Shown in pieces: positions 1 through 11,398 of a DNA stretch of 64,000 nt. The position numbers and the translations under genes are program-made. Position 1 is the stretch's first letter; each line of letters starts with the position of its first letter. The stretch is from contig NKYR01000049.1 in NCBI GenBank assembly GCA_003184365.1, forward strand, positions 124,001 through 188,000. The letters run 5' to 3'. The notes under the pieces were generated by a model. That model ran no database searches, was not told where the DNA came from, and was given only the letters and a program-made list of their open reading frames with translations. This stretch comes from Evernia prunastri. Its lineage: Eukaryota; Ascomycota; Lecanoromycetes; Lecanorales; Parmeliaceae.

Positions 1-599
1 ACGATGTCTTTTACACACACCATGCCTTGATAATGACCAACGCGAAGAGACATAGCCTGGCACAGAGCTCGTGCACACCACAGCCAATGGAACTCTTCCA
101 AATCACTCTGCTTTACCTTACACCAATCGCTATCAAAGCTGCACAAACCCCCATTACCTTGCAGACGAGAAGTCACATGCTCTGCCCCAGTACCTAGACT
201 AAACATCGCCGGCTACGGTATGCATATTTGGCAAAGCTTGAATTCGGCCGAAATCCTATACATAGACTGAAACACAGTCGCTGTTTGTTACTCTAGCAAG
301 TGAAGTGAACGAAAAACTATCACTAACCTCATCGCCATCTAGCCCGATTGGTCAGCTACGCTCAAAATTTGCCTCAGTATCACTGTGATTCACTTCACTT
401 TTCTTTCTTCCTTCCTTCCTTCCTCCACCCCATCATCCTCAACGCCCACCCCCCATCATCCATCTCCTTGCTATCGACCAGGCCGTCTTCAACGACAACA
501 ACATCATCTAGAGTCCACTCCTTCAATTCTGAAAATTTTCTCTTATCCTTAGCACTTCCACTTCAAGTCACTAAAGCGCGGGTCAGCGTGAAGGTACCC
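1..599. other. Intergenic / 5' leader of mpaB-like gene
   Basis: No gene is recognised upstream of the start at 600. A pyrimidine tract of repeated cttc/cttcc units at about 399-430 is the CT-rich element common just upstream of fungal start codons. The frame is open from an ATG at 348 into the gene, but the segment 348-599 encodes low-complexity Ser/Thr/Pro sequence and overlaps the CT tract, so I treat it as untranslated leader. Confidence 0.5.
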
Positions 600-2553
600 A
601 TGTCTTCGATCCAGGAAGCGGCCTTGAGGGCTGCCATCGCGGTGCTCTTCATCTCGCAAACCATCCTTTCCACTATCCTGGCATGCATGGGCAACCCCAA
701 ATTCTGGATCTCCTTCCTTTGCTTCATACTACCATCTTACATGCTCATCGTTCGTCAATTTCGGTACCAGCGCGTCAACATGGTCAAGAAGCGCTATGGC
801 TTCACGGATGCCTTCGATTCCTACAAGGACATGACACCCGACCAGTCCCAGGCTGTACTGAAGAATCTCGCCGAATGGGATCACCCCTTCGTCTTCGAGT
901 TTGGGTGGATATCCGAATTCTTCAAGGTACGTGCTGACTGGTGAACTCACGGCTTCTTTCCCCTCACTCGTATCCAGCAGCTTCCGCTCGTCCCTGTCTC
1001 CTGTGCAAGATTATTTGGAATTCCTCAAGATCGTTGCATTCGTCGTCCATCTCCTTTTCCGCACTCACCCGCCTCCATTTGATTTACCCTATCGCTTCGT
1101 TACATCTGGAATTTGGTTGATGACGCTCACATGTCTCCAATCGCATTTCGGGTCCGCAGTGTCACCCGAAGGATTTCTCATGTGGCCTTTTACTCACGTC
1201 TCCGAGCTTCCCCGTCGAGCTCGCTCTCCCCGAAATCCCGTCTCATGCACATTCCCGCGAATCTCACTCATGCACTTGCGCATCTTGTCGTCTTCGAACC
1301 AATGAAACCTTTGCTGACACCCGACTTCACAGACCGCAACTGCGCCTTGCCTCTCGAAAGTCATCGTAAATTCTGGCCACTTCACGAGCGCCGATCCATT
1401 AATCAGCCATGGCAGACAGCAAGATACGGTGTCTCTCATGACCCAGATGCAGGTTCAGCCCTTACACTCGAGAGAGCATGCCCTATGCATGGCGCGTATC
1501 AATGAGCATCATAGCCTGTATGGTAGCGTGATCAATAGCGATACAGTCTTATGGCTTTCCTGGTACGTCATACCGTCTGACTGACGCAAAGAATAGTTGC
1601 TGACCCAATGCTTTATCGCAGGATGTGGATGCTTGGCCCTGTTCAATGGATCAACCTTATTGGCTGGCGTAAGCTTCAGAACTTCGAGGTTCACGCCATG
1701 TTCATCTATTGGCGGGAGATGTCGGTTATGTTGGGCTGCAAATGGGTCCCTAAAACACTGAGTGAGCTAGAAGACTTCCGTAAGGTAAGGCTTTGACCCC
1801 TTGCACTCTGTCACCAAAGGTGTGGCTAACCTGATGTTCTGCAGAACTTTGAAGCCAAGGAGCAAAATTTTAGTCACTGGAATGTCACATTCTCTGATGT
1901 CATGCTGGACGCCATCTTGTTCTCGATTCCTGGTTTCCTGAAGCCTGCTGGTCGGAAATGCATTGTCGCTATCTTCGACGAGGATGTACGTCGCTGCAAT
2001 GGGTGAGTCGTCTCCTCGGTTGGTCCAGTTGAATTCGATCTGATCCTTCTGCAGGTACGAGGACGAATTTTCTCCTCGCCTACGAAGCATCCTCTTCGTT
2101 ATCCTAAAGGCCTGGGGTTTGTTTCAGCGTTACCTATGCCTGCCTCGTATGTCTCCTCGGGTCCTGACAGCAACCACCAACGCCAACGGTACCGTTAATT
2201 TTCCGGAATACACGTACCCAGCGACGCCCTACTATGTAAAGCAGACTCTTATGAACCAATACGGTCCGTTCGCCATCCTCAATCGTCTCCGTGGCTTGCC
2301 GATTCCTGCCCCTGAGTATGGAAGTAAAGGCGTCACCTGGGAGTCCATGGGCGCTAAGCAGGAAAACGTTGATCGTCAACTCGCCGCCGAAACTCGTGTC
2401 TTGCTCAAGTACCCGGAGCTTATGAGCAACTCTTGGGGTTTTCGTCCTAATATTAATTTCCAATACAAGTCTATCGCCGTCAATCAACAGATGAGTCCCG
2501 GCTACGGTTCGCCTTTGAATGCCTACAAGCCTGAGGCGCTCGTACAGTTGTGA
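600..2553 (+). CDS. mpaB/DUF2236-family (latex-clearing-like) oxygenase, ER-type
   Basis: Five exons fit: 600-926, 1333-1562, 1622-1784, 1845-2002 and 2055-2553, giving about 458 aa with phases that join cleanly. The family is that of fungal ER-bound MpaB and rubber oxygenase-like (DUF2236) proteins, haem-type oxidative enzymes; this is assigned by recall of the family pattern, and the substrate is unknown. The N-terminus (about residues 5-45) is hydrophobic and suits a membrane anchor. Exon 2 carries a family stretch reading SKVIVNSGHFTSADPLIS, followed by ARINEHHSLYGS; exon 3 has MWMLGPVQWINLIGW and exon 5 RYLCLPRM. Intron 1 is unusually long (406 bp), and a missed small exon inside it cannot be excluded. 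The start at 600 is chosen because the hydrophobic anchor begins there. Confidence 0.8.
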
Positions 2554-4205
2554 AGCTTCTCCGACGCAACCACTCTAAGTGGTATCAGCAAGTCATGGGC
2601 TCAACAGATTTTCACGGGTCCTCATCTCTGTCGGCTCCTCACTGCATAATACGTTCGATGTCGGACAGGCTCCTTGACACTGTGTGTACTTTTTTCATCA
2701 AATTTTTCACTTATGCCCCACTGCACGTCTTACTTTTCGATTCTTCTCTGCACATGGCACAGGATCTGCAGGATATATCAATTAGTCGGAAGTGGCAGTA
2801 TCAGTCATGACCCATACTCGACTGGCTGTCTTACTGTTCTCCAGCTGCAATATCATTTCGAACCCTCCGCTCGAACCTCAAACCAGTCCTGTGGCAGGCA
2901 AAGATAAGAGGAGAGGCACTTGTACATTGAGCGAGATTTGTAGCTGACTTGAGCACCTGTGACTGTAATTTGTCGTGGCGTTTCCTCACATGATGCACGA
3001 GAGCAGTCTTCATAGATAACGAAGGATAGATAGTTCTTGCATAATTGTTCCACATGTCGCACTATCTGAAAGATAACCCCCTATAGAGAGCAGTTGTAAG
3101 AAAGCGAGATAGTCGATAAGTGCCTAAGCCGTGGACGTTGCCCAAGGCGAGCACGACCTAGGGCTAGATACCTACACGGACACCTTCCCTCCACGGAGAT
3201 CATAATCAACCATTCCCTCCTTGAAATGAACAAACACCATTCAAGATATTGCTTAACAAATATAATCCACTTGATGGGTGGGGGGGCATCCCAACCCAGA
3301 CCTAGCCCATGCCTCCTACCGCTTGCGGCGCCTTGAAAGAATGAGCCTTCTCACTGTCACAATACAAAACCTGGCAGACAGGCAAGTATAAGCTCCGAAC
3401 TCTCGACCTCCAGACCCTCGAACCGGGCTGATAGGCCAGTGCAGCATATACCCGTCTACCTCTTCACGATGCTTCCAGTCACACTTCAATGTACCCATCG
3501 ACGAATCGTCCACGACCTGTCCAATATTCGGTGGATGAGCTGTGCGCCTTCTGTCGGGACTGTATACACACCTTTGTCGAGATCGAGGTGTTGTTCTGTA
3601 TCTTACCATACTGGAGCGTGGCTTGTCTGATCTCTCCGAAGAAAAAAAGGGCTCCGTGCGTTTAGAGAGCTCGCAGAGCTTTATCAGCATGATGAAAGTT
3701 ATTGATGTTCTAGAAGCGTTTGGGGAAGGGGGCGTTGGGGGGAAGGGTGCGAGAAGGTGGGAGTGGCGCTGATGATACGGTACAATGTGAATCGACTACG
3801 ATATCTTGCACGGATGGCTCGGGATGGATATATTGTTGGTTTTACCGGTGCGATTGCGTGGGTTTTTGTTATACTCTTGTATAGTCTATGTCGTCATGAG
3901 GAATTGCGTGCAAACAGGTATAAATGCAAATGTCATCTTCCATCTATAAAATCCCTGCCGTATCATGATCGCTAGATTCAGCTTCCGTCTTTCTCCCCTA
4001 CCTTCCCCCCTCCCTTCACTATTCAATTCCGGGCGCGAGGGTTCTCTATGGATATCTTCTGTCTCGGTAACATCGACAAAGATATCTTCGCCTGGAACTC
4101 AAGATCATCTTTACCTATTTGACGAAATCGACGAGGAATGACCCAACAGAGTTTCGAACAACCTGCCTTGAGACAGCCTCTGGCCTCGAGATTCGAATGC
4201 AGGCC
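2554..4205. other. Intergenic, no recognised gene
   Basis: About 1.65 kb between the oxygenase and the 3' end of modular protein A. Several open frames of 60-124 codons occur on both strands, the longest at 3316-3690 on the minus strand. None shows a recognisable domain, a signal peptide or codon use like the neighbours. A G-run and low-complexity patches lie at 3270-3300 and 3720-3750. Confidence 0.4.
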
Positions 4206-5319
4206 TTAAGAAGTGCTGATGTCGCTTGAAGGATTGATCAAATCCAGGCTAAGATGGCCGTTGCTTCCTAAGTATGAATGAGTCATTATGGATCCTGAAC
4301 GTTTGCCCCACTGTTTGACGAACCCATAGAAGTGTGACGCCCTCGCTTTCCTTGCCTCGCACATACACCAGTGATCCATACTGCCATCTGCCAAAAATCC
4401 CACCAATAGTCCGTATCCGTGGGCCCGTTCGTATTTATGATAAGAGCACAACGGCGATCCCCTTCCGTTGTCAGTGAATCTGGTCATTGTTCTTCGAATG
4501 TGTCACTACTTACGCGATACAATTGCGTGCGGCATATGTATCTTCGCAGTAGGGTCACTGCTCGGCCCGAAGCGAGTGCGCCCATAGTCAGGACTAAGAG
4601 AGCTATGGTCATCCCACGGCATGTGATTCAAAAGGTATCTGCACGACGGTTCTACGAATGGCGGCATACTCCCATAGCATTGTATGGCCGTTGGATCCAC
4701 ATCCTCGTCGGCAGTGAAAACTCGGACTGAGAGGTTTCCATCGTCATCTGATAACTGTTAGAGGTTTCAAAAATCCACATCTATAGGATCCTAACCAAAC
4801 CTATCCCCATCCCCGCCGGTGGGATTAGTCTTCCCAGACATGCAATTATTGATAATCTCAGCCACCGCATTTTGTACCTGTAGTTGACTCGCGCGCGCGG
4901 TGGTGTCCCACGGCTTATCTACTTCCACTTCTACCTCAATTGCGCATTGTCCGTCCGCTGAGAGATTCTTCGTCAGCTAAGAGGAAAACCATGATAGATT
5001 CCGAGCTCATACAGCTGACGACTCTCTGCGGCATATACACGTCGTATTTTGTTGCTGTGCCGCGCGGGCCCCAGATAAACTGCTGTGTTACAGGCCCGGC
5101 CACAAAAGCCATGTTGCGCAGTGCATCAAGGCAACTCCTTTCGAAGTTACCGCCTTCCACAACGTTTCGGTCGCATACAATCTTGCGGTCAGCCGACAGG
5201 ATGGACGAGTTGGTGGCGTTGATCAGAGATGGCAGAGTGCCTGACAGGTCTGAAGAATTCCGTAAAGCAAGCGCCGAAGCGAAAGAAACGCTCAAGAATG
5301 TCAGCCAGAGATAATGCAT
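4206..5319 (-). CDS. Secreted two-module cysteine protein A (unnamed family)
   Basis: Five exons on the minus strand: 5319-5013, 4957-4796, 4747-4514, 4461-4324 and 4267-4206, giving 300 aa. A signal peptide (MHYLWLTFLSVSFASALA) is followed by two copies of a module with exactly four cysteines. Module 1 Cys sit in KIVCDR, ERSCLDA, DGQCAI and NNCMSG; module 2 in AIQCYG, EPSCRYL, RRCALI and TGVCARQ. All four introns are phase 1. Introns 1 and 3 fall between Cys2 and Cys3, introns 2 and 4 just after Cys4. Two donors are weak (GTTAGG and GTTCGT) but restore the module pattern. The function is unknown; an extracellular role is inferred from the signal peptide and the even cysteine count. It is paralogous to the genes at 28475-29794 and 55399-56684. 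Confidence 0.8.
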
Positions 5320-6890
5320 CGCAATACAATAATATGTCGTTGATGTTGAACAAAACGGACTACGAGTTTCCTATCCTTCCCGGCGGAATAGGACCTCATA
5401 TAAAGAAAATACGGATGAGACGAAATGACCACACGCATGTCGGAAGTAGACTTCGGTTCCGGACGCAGTCGCGATTGGCGAAAGTAGGACAAAGGGCCGC
5501 CGACAAAGTAAAGTACTGTACTCCACGGAGTAGCATGAAACGAGCAGATACAAGCGACGACTGGATATAAATACCTTTGTTTTGTCGCTTATAGCGTCCC
5601 GCCCATGAACGCGCTCTCTAATCTTAGGTAGGCGAGCACTGTCGGCGCACGCTTTCCAGCAATCTTGGTTTATCCAGCTTTCCGACTGACAAATGTATAC
5701 GGGACTGGTTCCTTATGAGATTTAGGGTGTGCAATGCATCTTTCTTGGATATGATTCAAAATGCACCTTCCTCTCCTTGAGTGCAAAAAGCTCCCCTGAT
5801 ATCAAGACTCCAATCCGAGCGATCCATTCATCAACAACAGAAGTTCGCGGACTGTGAGCGAAGAGGAGGCGTGGACGATATCTTGTGTGTCGTGTCAGCG
5901 GGTTCGCGCGTCGACTCCTCAGACTGAGCTAGTCCCTTTATGACTAGCCTTAAAAAAATATCCTGCGAATTTCGTCTTCGCACTCGAGGCACTCTCAAAA
6001 TTCTGTCTCTCATCACCGCCAATACCACAGTTGCTATGAAAGCTCCGAGTCCTCCTGAAACTCTCACACCAAAGCTAGATAGATGGCGCGGACAGAGAGA
6101 TCTGTGCTCTGTGGATTCCAGACAAGATCTTGCGACAAGCCCCGCGCTCGTCCGCGATGTTGTTTCCCCTTCCGGGAGACCGAGACGTTGCTAAAAGGTA
6201 TTCCTGGACCTAGAGGAAAATTCTTAAACATTTGGCGAGAGGCTGGGCACGGATATATCCCCGCAATCCAACCTCCATCCAGCAGCCCGCATCGGAAGGT
6301 TGGAACCATTGGCTGCCCCGCAAACTCTCCTGTGTCGAGCCTAGATCTGCGGCCCCCGCCTGGTCGAACAGCATATGGCTTCCCTACCCCACCATGCGTA
6401 GGCGGGGCAGGGCGATGCAGGCTTGCCTCCACTTCCACCCAATGTCAATGATACTTCCTGAGAGTACGATGCAACTAGACTCAGATAGATCCTTTAGCAA
6501 AAGTCATCTAGATGGTCGAGACCAGTCTTTCTCCTGTTCCGAACCTGGGGGAAAGCCGCCCGTCTTTTGCCTTGCTTTCGCCCTGGTCGACTTCGGTGCA
6601 ACGGACGACGAAACATGGTTCAACCAATCGACGATGACATGCGGGAAATCGAACATCAAAGTACCTAGCCCGAAAGGTCACTGGCTCTCGAGCCCCTCCT
6701 CCAGTCTCAATGTGGGGTTGATGGACACCAATAACATGCAACCCAGACTTTATAAGGCGAATGGCTCCGCATCAGCTCTTTCGGACCTCGCCATCACTCC
6801 AACATATACACACTCTACAAGCCCAAATACATCAAGCAAGGAATACTATTGATAGATATCATCTCATCCTAAGGACCATTTACGTTTATA
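5320..6890. other. Intergenic / promoter region of alcohol dehydrogenase
   Basis: About 1.57 kb between two divergently transcribed genes. Open frames at 5940-6194, 6083-6451 and 6232-6852 overlap in different frames and on both strands and match nothing I recognise. The part nearest 6891 is probably the alcohol dehydrogenase promoter. Confidence 0.4.
6751..6757 (+). promoter_or_regulatory. Candidate TATA box of alcohol dehydrogenase
   Basis: The sequence tataagg lies about 140 bp upstream of the ATG at 6891, a plausible distance for a strongly expressed, TATA-containing fungal promoter. It is supported by position and sequence only. Confidence 0.35.
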
Positions 6891-8054
6891 ATGTCTCATA
6901 ACGTCCCCGAGAAGCAATGGGCTCAGGTCATTGAGAAGACTGGAGGACCCGTTGACTACAAGCAGATTCCAGGTGAGGCTTGATATCGCAACAGAATGAC
7001 AGAAAAGCTGACAACAGCCCAGTTCAAAAGCCAGGCCCTGATGAGGTCCTAGTCAACATCAAATATTCCGGTGTTTGCCACACCGATCTACACGCCGTGA
7101 ACGGTGACTGGCCACTACCAACAAAACTCCCTCTGGTTGGAGGCCACGAAGGTGCCGGTGTCATCGTAGCAAAAGGTGATCTGGTTCAGGATGTTGAAAT
7201 CGGTGACCACGCTGGTGTCAAGGTAGAGACTATACTCTATCGAAACACCCAGCCTCGAAGCTGACATGGGTCCACAGTGGTTGAACGGTTCATGCTTGGC
7301 CTGTGACTTCTGCCAGACGGGAGACGAACCTCTTTGCGCCAAAGCCCTCCTCTCCGGCTACACAGTCGACGGGACCTTCCAACAATACGCCATCGCCAAA
7401 GCCGCGCACGTTGCAAGAATACCCAAAGACGTTCCCCTGGATGCGATCGCTCCCATCCTTTGTGCTGGTATCACTGTCTACAAGGGATTGAAGGAGTCAA
7501 ACGCTCGTCCCGGGCAGACCGTGGCCATTGTCGGTGCCGGAGGCGGTCTCGGTTCTCTCGCGTGCCAATACGCCAAGGCCATGGGCCTCCAGGTCATCGG
7601 CATTGACACGGGCGACGAAAAGGAGGCGATGGTGAAGAAGCTCGGGGCCCACTCCTTCGTCGACTTCGCCAAATCCTCAAACGTCGTCAAAGATGTGCAG
7701 GCTGCCACCGAGGACGGCCTGGGACCCCACGCCGTCATCCTGGTGGCGGTCAACGAGAAGCCGTTCCAGCAAGCCACCGAATACCTCCGGCCCCGCGGAA
7801 CCGTCATTGCCATCGGTCTGCCCGCCGGCGCATACCTTCGCGCACCAGTCTTTGAGACGGTCATTGGTGTCAAGACCATCAAAGGGTCCTATGTCGGAAA
7901 CCGCAAGGACACCAGCGAGGCCGTTGACTTCTTCCGCCGCGGTCTCATCAACGCACCGTTCAAGGTCATTGGCATGAGCGAGCTCCAGAAGGTTTACGAC
8001 ATGATGCACGAGGGCAAGATTGCGGGCCGCTACGTCGTTGATACCAGCAAGTAA
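6891..8054 (+). CDS. Zinc-dependent alcohol dehydrogenase (ADH1 type)
   Basis: Three exons (6891-6972, 7023-7222, 7278-8054) encode 352 aa, the usual length of fungal ADH1-type medium-chain dehydrogenases, which interconvert ethanol or other primary alcohols and aldehydes with NAD. The catalytic-zinc segment GVCHTDLHAVNGDWP and GGHEGAG are present. The structural-zinc loop has four Cys in GSCLACDFCQTGDEPLC. The Rossmann glycine motif is GAGGGLGSLACQYAK, and an acidic residue in VIGIDTGDE favours NAD. There is no targeting peptide, so it is probably cytosolic. Codon use is GC-rich in exon 3, as expected for a highly expressed gene. The short N-terminal exon and both introns keep the frame. Confidence 0.95.
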
Positions 8055-10028
8055 CGGATAAGAGCTATTCGAGTTTGGAGTCTGCAATCTGAGAGAGCCC
8101 GAGAGCCATTTTGAAAAGTGCCTCCTTTGATGCAATGATCTTCTGGCGCGATGTGTGTATGTAAAATGGTCGATATCTTTTCTTCACCAATGTAGATACA
8201 TATGAGAATCGAAGCTCAGCCAATTGAGCGAAAAACAAAAGCATGGAATGTAGACCCCTATCAAGAATGTGACAATTGCCACCTCGACGGAAAAGACGGG
8301 GCATCGCCAGTCCAGTGAGGCAGAATTATTCAGGTCGCCGCCAAAACAAACTTCGGAACCCGCAAGCCTGATTCCACCTCGACACGCATTTTCCCTCCAC
8401 GCCAAAAGCCCCCCGAAACGCGCTGGCTGCCTCTCGAGCCTTCTCATTGAGCATAGCAGATGGCGCATAAGCAGAAGCACCACACTCGCGAGCCGTGTCC
8501 AACAGCACAGCACCGCTCCGCCTGATCGATCCGCCGTGCGCGACTCGGGAGACGCAACCTCGCAAACGAGTCGAGTCCAGAAGCATCTGAGAAGAATGCT
8601 TCACGAACACAGCTGCTGAAAGAAGACTAAACGCCCAAACTCCACCGGCGCGGACCATGGCTCGAGCACAGCGCCCACCGTACGCATTCCCGGGATACCT
8701 CTTCTGCCTCTGAGTTTTCAAGCACTGAAGCGTTGTCCGGCACTGACACGTTGCAAGGATATGATCTAGACGACGAATACCACGTCGGCGTTGCAGCCCA
8801 CGCTTCCCTTGCGGACTCTCTCGCTTTCACACTCACTCTACATGTTACACCTGCGCCGAAATCATGCGTGCAAGCGTCGACTTCCGTCCTTGGGCACGAG
8901 AAAGGGGCGCGAACGTCTCCATCGTGATGTGATTACTGGGGTCTTTGTGGGGAAGGAGGGCATCTGAGGCAAGACGGACGAGCGGAGTGGACTCGCAGCG
9001 CCGGGGAGGAGATTGTGTCTTCGTTCGATTTAAGTGGGAAGTTCCTTGCTGCGTTGGGTTTGCCAACTACTGCGAGTGCTGGGCATTTACTACGGTTACG
9101 TGTCCAAGATGCACAGGGTCGACGAGCGAGAAGCAGGGGTATTCGCTATATCTCCCGTTTTCGGTTGCATTCGGGGTATCTGATGGCGCGGAGATGAAGT
9201 GGCGAGTCGAGGGTTCTAGAGCCGCGAGTCGGTCCTGTGATGTGCGATTGAGACTACGTTGGAAGAGACAGGCGTGGGCGGTGGGTTGGAGCGGGTGGGG
9301 GATGAGATTGCGCTTCTTCCTTCTGGGAATGCATGGGAGAAGGAGGTTCATCGTCAAACAAACAACCGGTTTCCTCCATATGAGCATACCGACAATCTTT
9401 GGTGGTTGACGCTCCGGGCATAACCAACCCTACGGCGCTCTTAAAAATCCATACCGAGCTGGCAGGGATCATGCGTGCTGCAAACCCTCCACCCATCCAA
9501 ACTTGGATCCAGCACGAGATTTCGACGAGGGCAACCCCGTTTGTTTCTCGCTCTGAACGCGTCTCACGATCTTTTTCACCTCAATCGCAGACCGTCGATA
9601 AAGACCCGTCCTCCTCAAGTCAAGGCCGGTGTGGATCTATTGTCAGTCCGATATATGGAGTAGCAGAGTAGACATTCAAGAGGTGAAGGCCTGCGAATGC
9701 ACGTGGAAAAGTACAGAGAAGCGAAGCTTCTTCCTGTGCAAGATATCAAATCAAGCCGCAAAAGGAGAGGTGGCGCCCGTCGAGAGCAGATCGGAAGGCA
9801 AATATGATTTTGGCACCCACTGTCAATATACCCACGCCCTTAAGAGACCTCTGACGACCAACACAGCGCTCCTCAAAAGCACACCCAAACGTGTTTTTGT
9901 AATAGGATTCATGGCTCTTATCATCTGGATCTACCTCGGACGGAAATACTCAGTAGCTCATCCCCATCTCGTATAAGCACCACCAGCATTCCCCCCACAA
10001 GCCCACACATCCCCGTACCCTTCTCCTC
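8055..10028. other. Intergenic, no recognised gene
   Basis: Nearly 2 kb between the ends of the alcohol dehydrogenase and RPL43 genes, which are transcribed toward each other. Open frames occur on both strands (for example 8326-8721 minus, 8945-9409 plus, 9629-9976 plus), but they overlap one another, are arginine- and serine-rich and lack domains. Some of it must be 3' UTR. Confidence 0.4.
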
Positions 10029-10565
10029 TCAGACCTCCGCAATCTCCCTCAACCGCCTGATCGTACTCCTCGTAGCCGCAGCCGCCGGTGTCCTGCACAA
10101 CATTCCCCGCATCAGCCCACAACTCCACGCATACAAAATCCGCATCGCCAACTCCCGCCCCCCTCTTTCCCTCAAAAAACAGAGATGCGAGCGCACTTAC
10201 GAAACAGTCCACGCGCCGCCGGCGACGGTCTTCTTGCAGATCCCGCAGCTCCAGATGCCGACGCTGTGTCGTTTGACCGTGTTCTTGCCGCAGAAGGTGC
10301 AGGTGTAGCGGGCGTGCTGGGAGATTTCCATCTTCTTGACTTGTTTGCGGAGGGAGGCGCCATATCTACGGTGCGGGGCTTGTTAGATGGGGTGATGGGT
10401 GAGAGGGACGAATCTGGTTGAAGGGTGGGGGGAGGAGGAGGAGGAGGGAGGATGTAGAGACCTGGTGCCGTATTTTCCGGTGACGCCGACCTCTGCGTGG
10501 CGCGTTAGCGTTTAGATAGGGGGTGGAGAAGGGAGGGGAGACTTACTCTTCGTGCGTTTCGTCAT
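10029..10565 (-). CDS. RPL43: 60S ribosomal protein L43 (eL43, L37a family)
   Basis: Four exons on the minus strand (10565-10547, 10492-10462, 10365-10201, 10092-10029) encode exactly 92 aa, the length of yeast Rpl43. It begins MTKRTKKVGVTGKYGTRYGA. The C2-C2 zinc ribbon is visible as CTFCGKN followed by CGICK (written in the gene as IWSCGICKK), and the protein ends RSTIRRLREIAEV. It is a structural component of the cytosolic large ribosomal subunit. The exons are tiny, so no full-length frame is open. The gene is divergently paired with mitochondrial uS19m, with 224 bp between the two start codons. Confidence 0.95.
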
Positions 10566-10789
10566 GATTGCGACCTTTGTATTGGTAGATTGGGAGAGGT
10601 GGGTTTGTTGAAGCTACTGTTGAATGTTCTTTCACTGGGCAAAAGAATCGTGGTGAACGGTTTCGCCTAAACTGCCTCATCGGGCTTAGCATATACTGTA
10701 ATCGTACCGGCGCTAAGAGCTTGCCTGTCGCTCCCTCGCCTTCTTGAGAATGTGGTTGAGACTCGAAAGCTGCTCGAGCACACACAGCA
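10566..10789. promoter_or_regulatory. Shared divergent promoter of RPL43 and mitochondrial uS19m
   Basis: This 224 bp segment separates the start codons of a cytosolic and a mitochondrial ribosomal protein gene transcribed in opposite directions, so both core promoters must lie here. I see no clear TATA box. Co-regulation of the two ribosomes is an inference from the arrangement. Confidence 0.7.
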
Positions 10790-11398
10790 ATGAAGCCTAC
10801 GAAGGCGTTCCTGGCGCGCTCTGTATGGAAAGGTAGGACCATTTGTTTCTTCTCCATAAGTGCATGAGCTCCTTGCTAATCCCGTCCCGCTGCAGGTCCC
10901 AACATCGTCCCGTAAGTCTCCTCCTTGGAAAACAATCATCGCTTCCGCAGCCTCATCATGTCGCTCCCGCCAACAGATCCAACCCTGCCCTTTCCACCAA
11001 ATCACTAACCACTGAACCGTCTATACCTGCAGCCTCCCCATCATCACCCCCAAACCCGGCGAGCGTACACCCCCGATCAAAACGCAAGCGCGCGGCGCGA
11101 CGATCCTACCCAACTTCGTTGGCCTCAAGTTCCAGGTGCATAATGGGAAGATATACAATGATGTGACGATCACGGAGGAGATGGTGGGGCATAAGCTTGG
11201 GGAGTTTTCGACGTGAGTGTGCTGGGTTTTATGGATCCTTTCGGGCAGGTGTTGGTTGTGAAGGGAAAGGGACAGAAGTTGGGAGCCATGGCGGATGGAG
11301 GAGGGAAGGGGAAATTGGTGTGAGAGAAAGCTGATTGTATTGGTTCTGCGTACAGGACGAGGAAGCCGTTCCGTTATACACAGACGAAGAATAAGTGA
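10790..11398 (+). CDS. RSM19: Mitochondrial small-subunit ribosomal protein uS19m
   Basis: Four exons (10790-10832, 10896-10911, 11033-11212, 11356-11398) encode 93 aa. The S19 pattern is clear: ARSVWKGPNIVPLP near the N-terminus, then FVGLKFQVHNGKIY, VTITEEMVGHKLGEF and a basic end TRKPFRYTQTKNK. It belongs to the head of the mitochondrial small subunit. Exon 2 is only 16 nt, a microexon that automated annotation may skip. All phases join (1, 2, 2). The N-terminus is short and basic, compatible with mitochondrial import without a long presequence. Confidence 0.9.

Noticed and set aside
348..599. N-terminal extension of the mpaB-like protein from the ATG at 348
   Set aside because: It overlaps a CT-rich promoter/leader tract and codes low-complexity sequence; the recognisable protein starts at 600.
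3316..3690. 124-codon minus-strand frame as a gene
   Set aside because: Arg/Ser-rich, no signal peptide, domain or splice signals that extend it sensibly.
6232..6852. 206-codon frame upstream of alcohol dehydrogenase
   Set aside because: Other frames on both strands overlap it, and it contains the candidate TATA box of the downstream gene; no similarity recognised.
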